A model generated the notes under the pieces. The model had not been told where the DNA came from. It saw only the letters and a program-made list of their open reading frames with translations, and searched no databases. Below, in pieces: positions 5,573-5,648 of a DNA stretch of 5,648 nucleotides (position 1 is its first letter; every line of letters begins with the position of its first letter). The position numbers and the translations under genes were made by a program. Source of the stretch: Acetobacteraceae bacterium. Lineage in GTDB: Bacteria > Pseudomonadota > Alphaproteobacteria > Acetobacterales > Acetobacteraceae. Location: the NCBI GenBank assembly GCA_030044345.1, contig JASHVY010000180.1:1-5648 (forward strand), read 5' to 3'.

Positions 5573-5648
5573 TCAACCGCCGGCGGCCAGCCGGCAGGCA
5601 ATGTCGAGCCCGCTCCGGATTAGCTTCTCGCTCGCTTCGGGCGTGCGA
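5573..5648 (-). CDS. C-terminal tail of an unidentified protein (partial; the 5' part lies beyond the right edge)
   Basis: An open minus-strand frame enters from the right edge and ends at TGA 5575-5573. The last visible residues are RTPEASEKLIRSGLDIACRL followed by AAGG. The composition is protein-like and in keeping with the other genes, but 24 residues are too few to identify a family. The stop is 26 bp before the tRNA-Leu 5' end, on the same strand, so this gene could be co-transcribed with the tRNA. A hairpin GCCGGC-TGGCC-GCCGGC (5595-5579) lies in its final codons but has no U-tract after it. Confidence 0.45.
   Translation of the reverse strand, partial: RTPEASEKLIRSGLDIACRLAAGG

Noticed and set aside
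5391..5576. Minus-strand reading frame MTAPYADVAERQTRQT..., preceded by a good AGGGAGGA Shine-Dalgarno
   Set aside because: The frame translates the tRNA-Leu 5' half and the intron; the DVAERQTRQT string is the well-known artefact of translating a tRNA-Leu gene. The tRNA and ribozyme structures explain the sequence fully. The AGGGAGGA-ATG just upstream is probably chance.
5579..5595. GCCGGC-TGGCC-GCCGGC inverted repeat as a terminator before the tRNA
   Set aside because: It lies inside the final codons of the partial gene and is not followed by a U-tract; in such GC-rich DNA a 6-bp repeat of this kind is expected by chance.

Overview
This is a GC-rich window with features of an alphaproteobacterium, probably Rhodospirillales/Acetobacteraceae-like. 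That placement is my inference from the aspS-rnd neighbourhood, the tsaB-rimI pair and the sequence style; it is not a search result. Almost all of the DNA is coding, and intergenic gaps are short.

Left part: aspS (aspartyl-tRNA synthetase) runs leftward off the window edge. It is divergent from rnd (ribonuclease D), with about 116 bp between them holding a candidate aspS promoter. rnd converges, with an 11-bp gap, on the last gene of a long leftward transcription unit.

Middle and right: read right to left on the minus strand, the order is the 3' tail of an unidentified gene, tRNA-Leu(UAA), a DUF488 protein, an enoyl-CoA hydratase/isomerase-family protein, tsaB (t6A tRNA modification), rimI (ribosomal protein N-acetyltransferase) and a class I SAM-dependent methyltransferase. 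Gaps within this run are 0-24 bp and no terminator is visible, so it looks like one co-transcribed unit headed by a tRNA. Much of the window concerns tRNA and translation: charging (aspS), tRNA/RNA 3' processing (rnd), a tRNA gene, tRNA modification (tsaB) and ribosomal protein acetylation (rimI).

The main find is that the tRNA-Leu(UAA) gene at 5221-5546 (minus) is split by a 239-nt group I intron inserted between anticodon bases U34 and A35. That is the insertion position known for the tRNA-Leu(UAA) introns of cyanobacteria and plastids. The two exons join into a perfect 87-nt class II tRNA with encoded CCA. The intron has recognisable P, Q, R and S core boxes, pairings P1-P9, a U-G wobble at the 5' splice site and a terminal G, and carries no homing-endonuclease ORF. 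The tRNA ends only 13 nt before the best DUF488 start codon.
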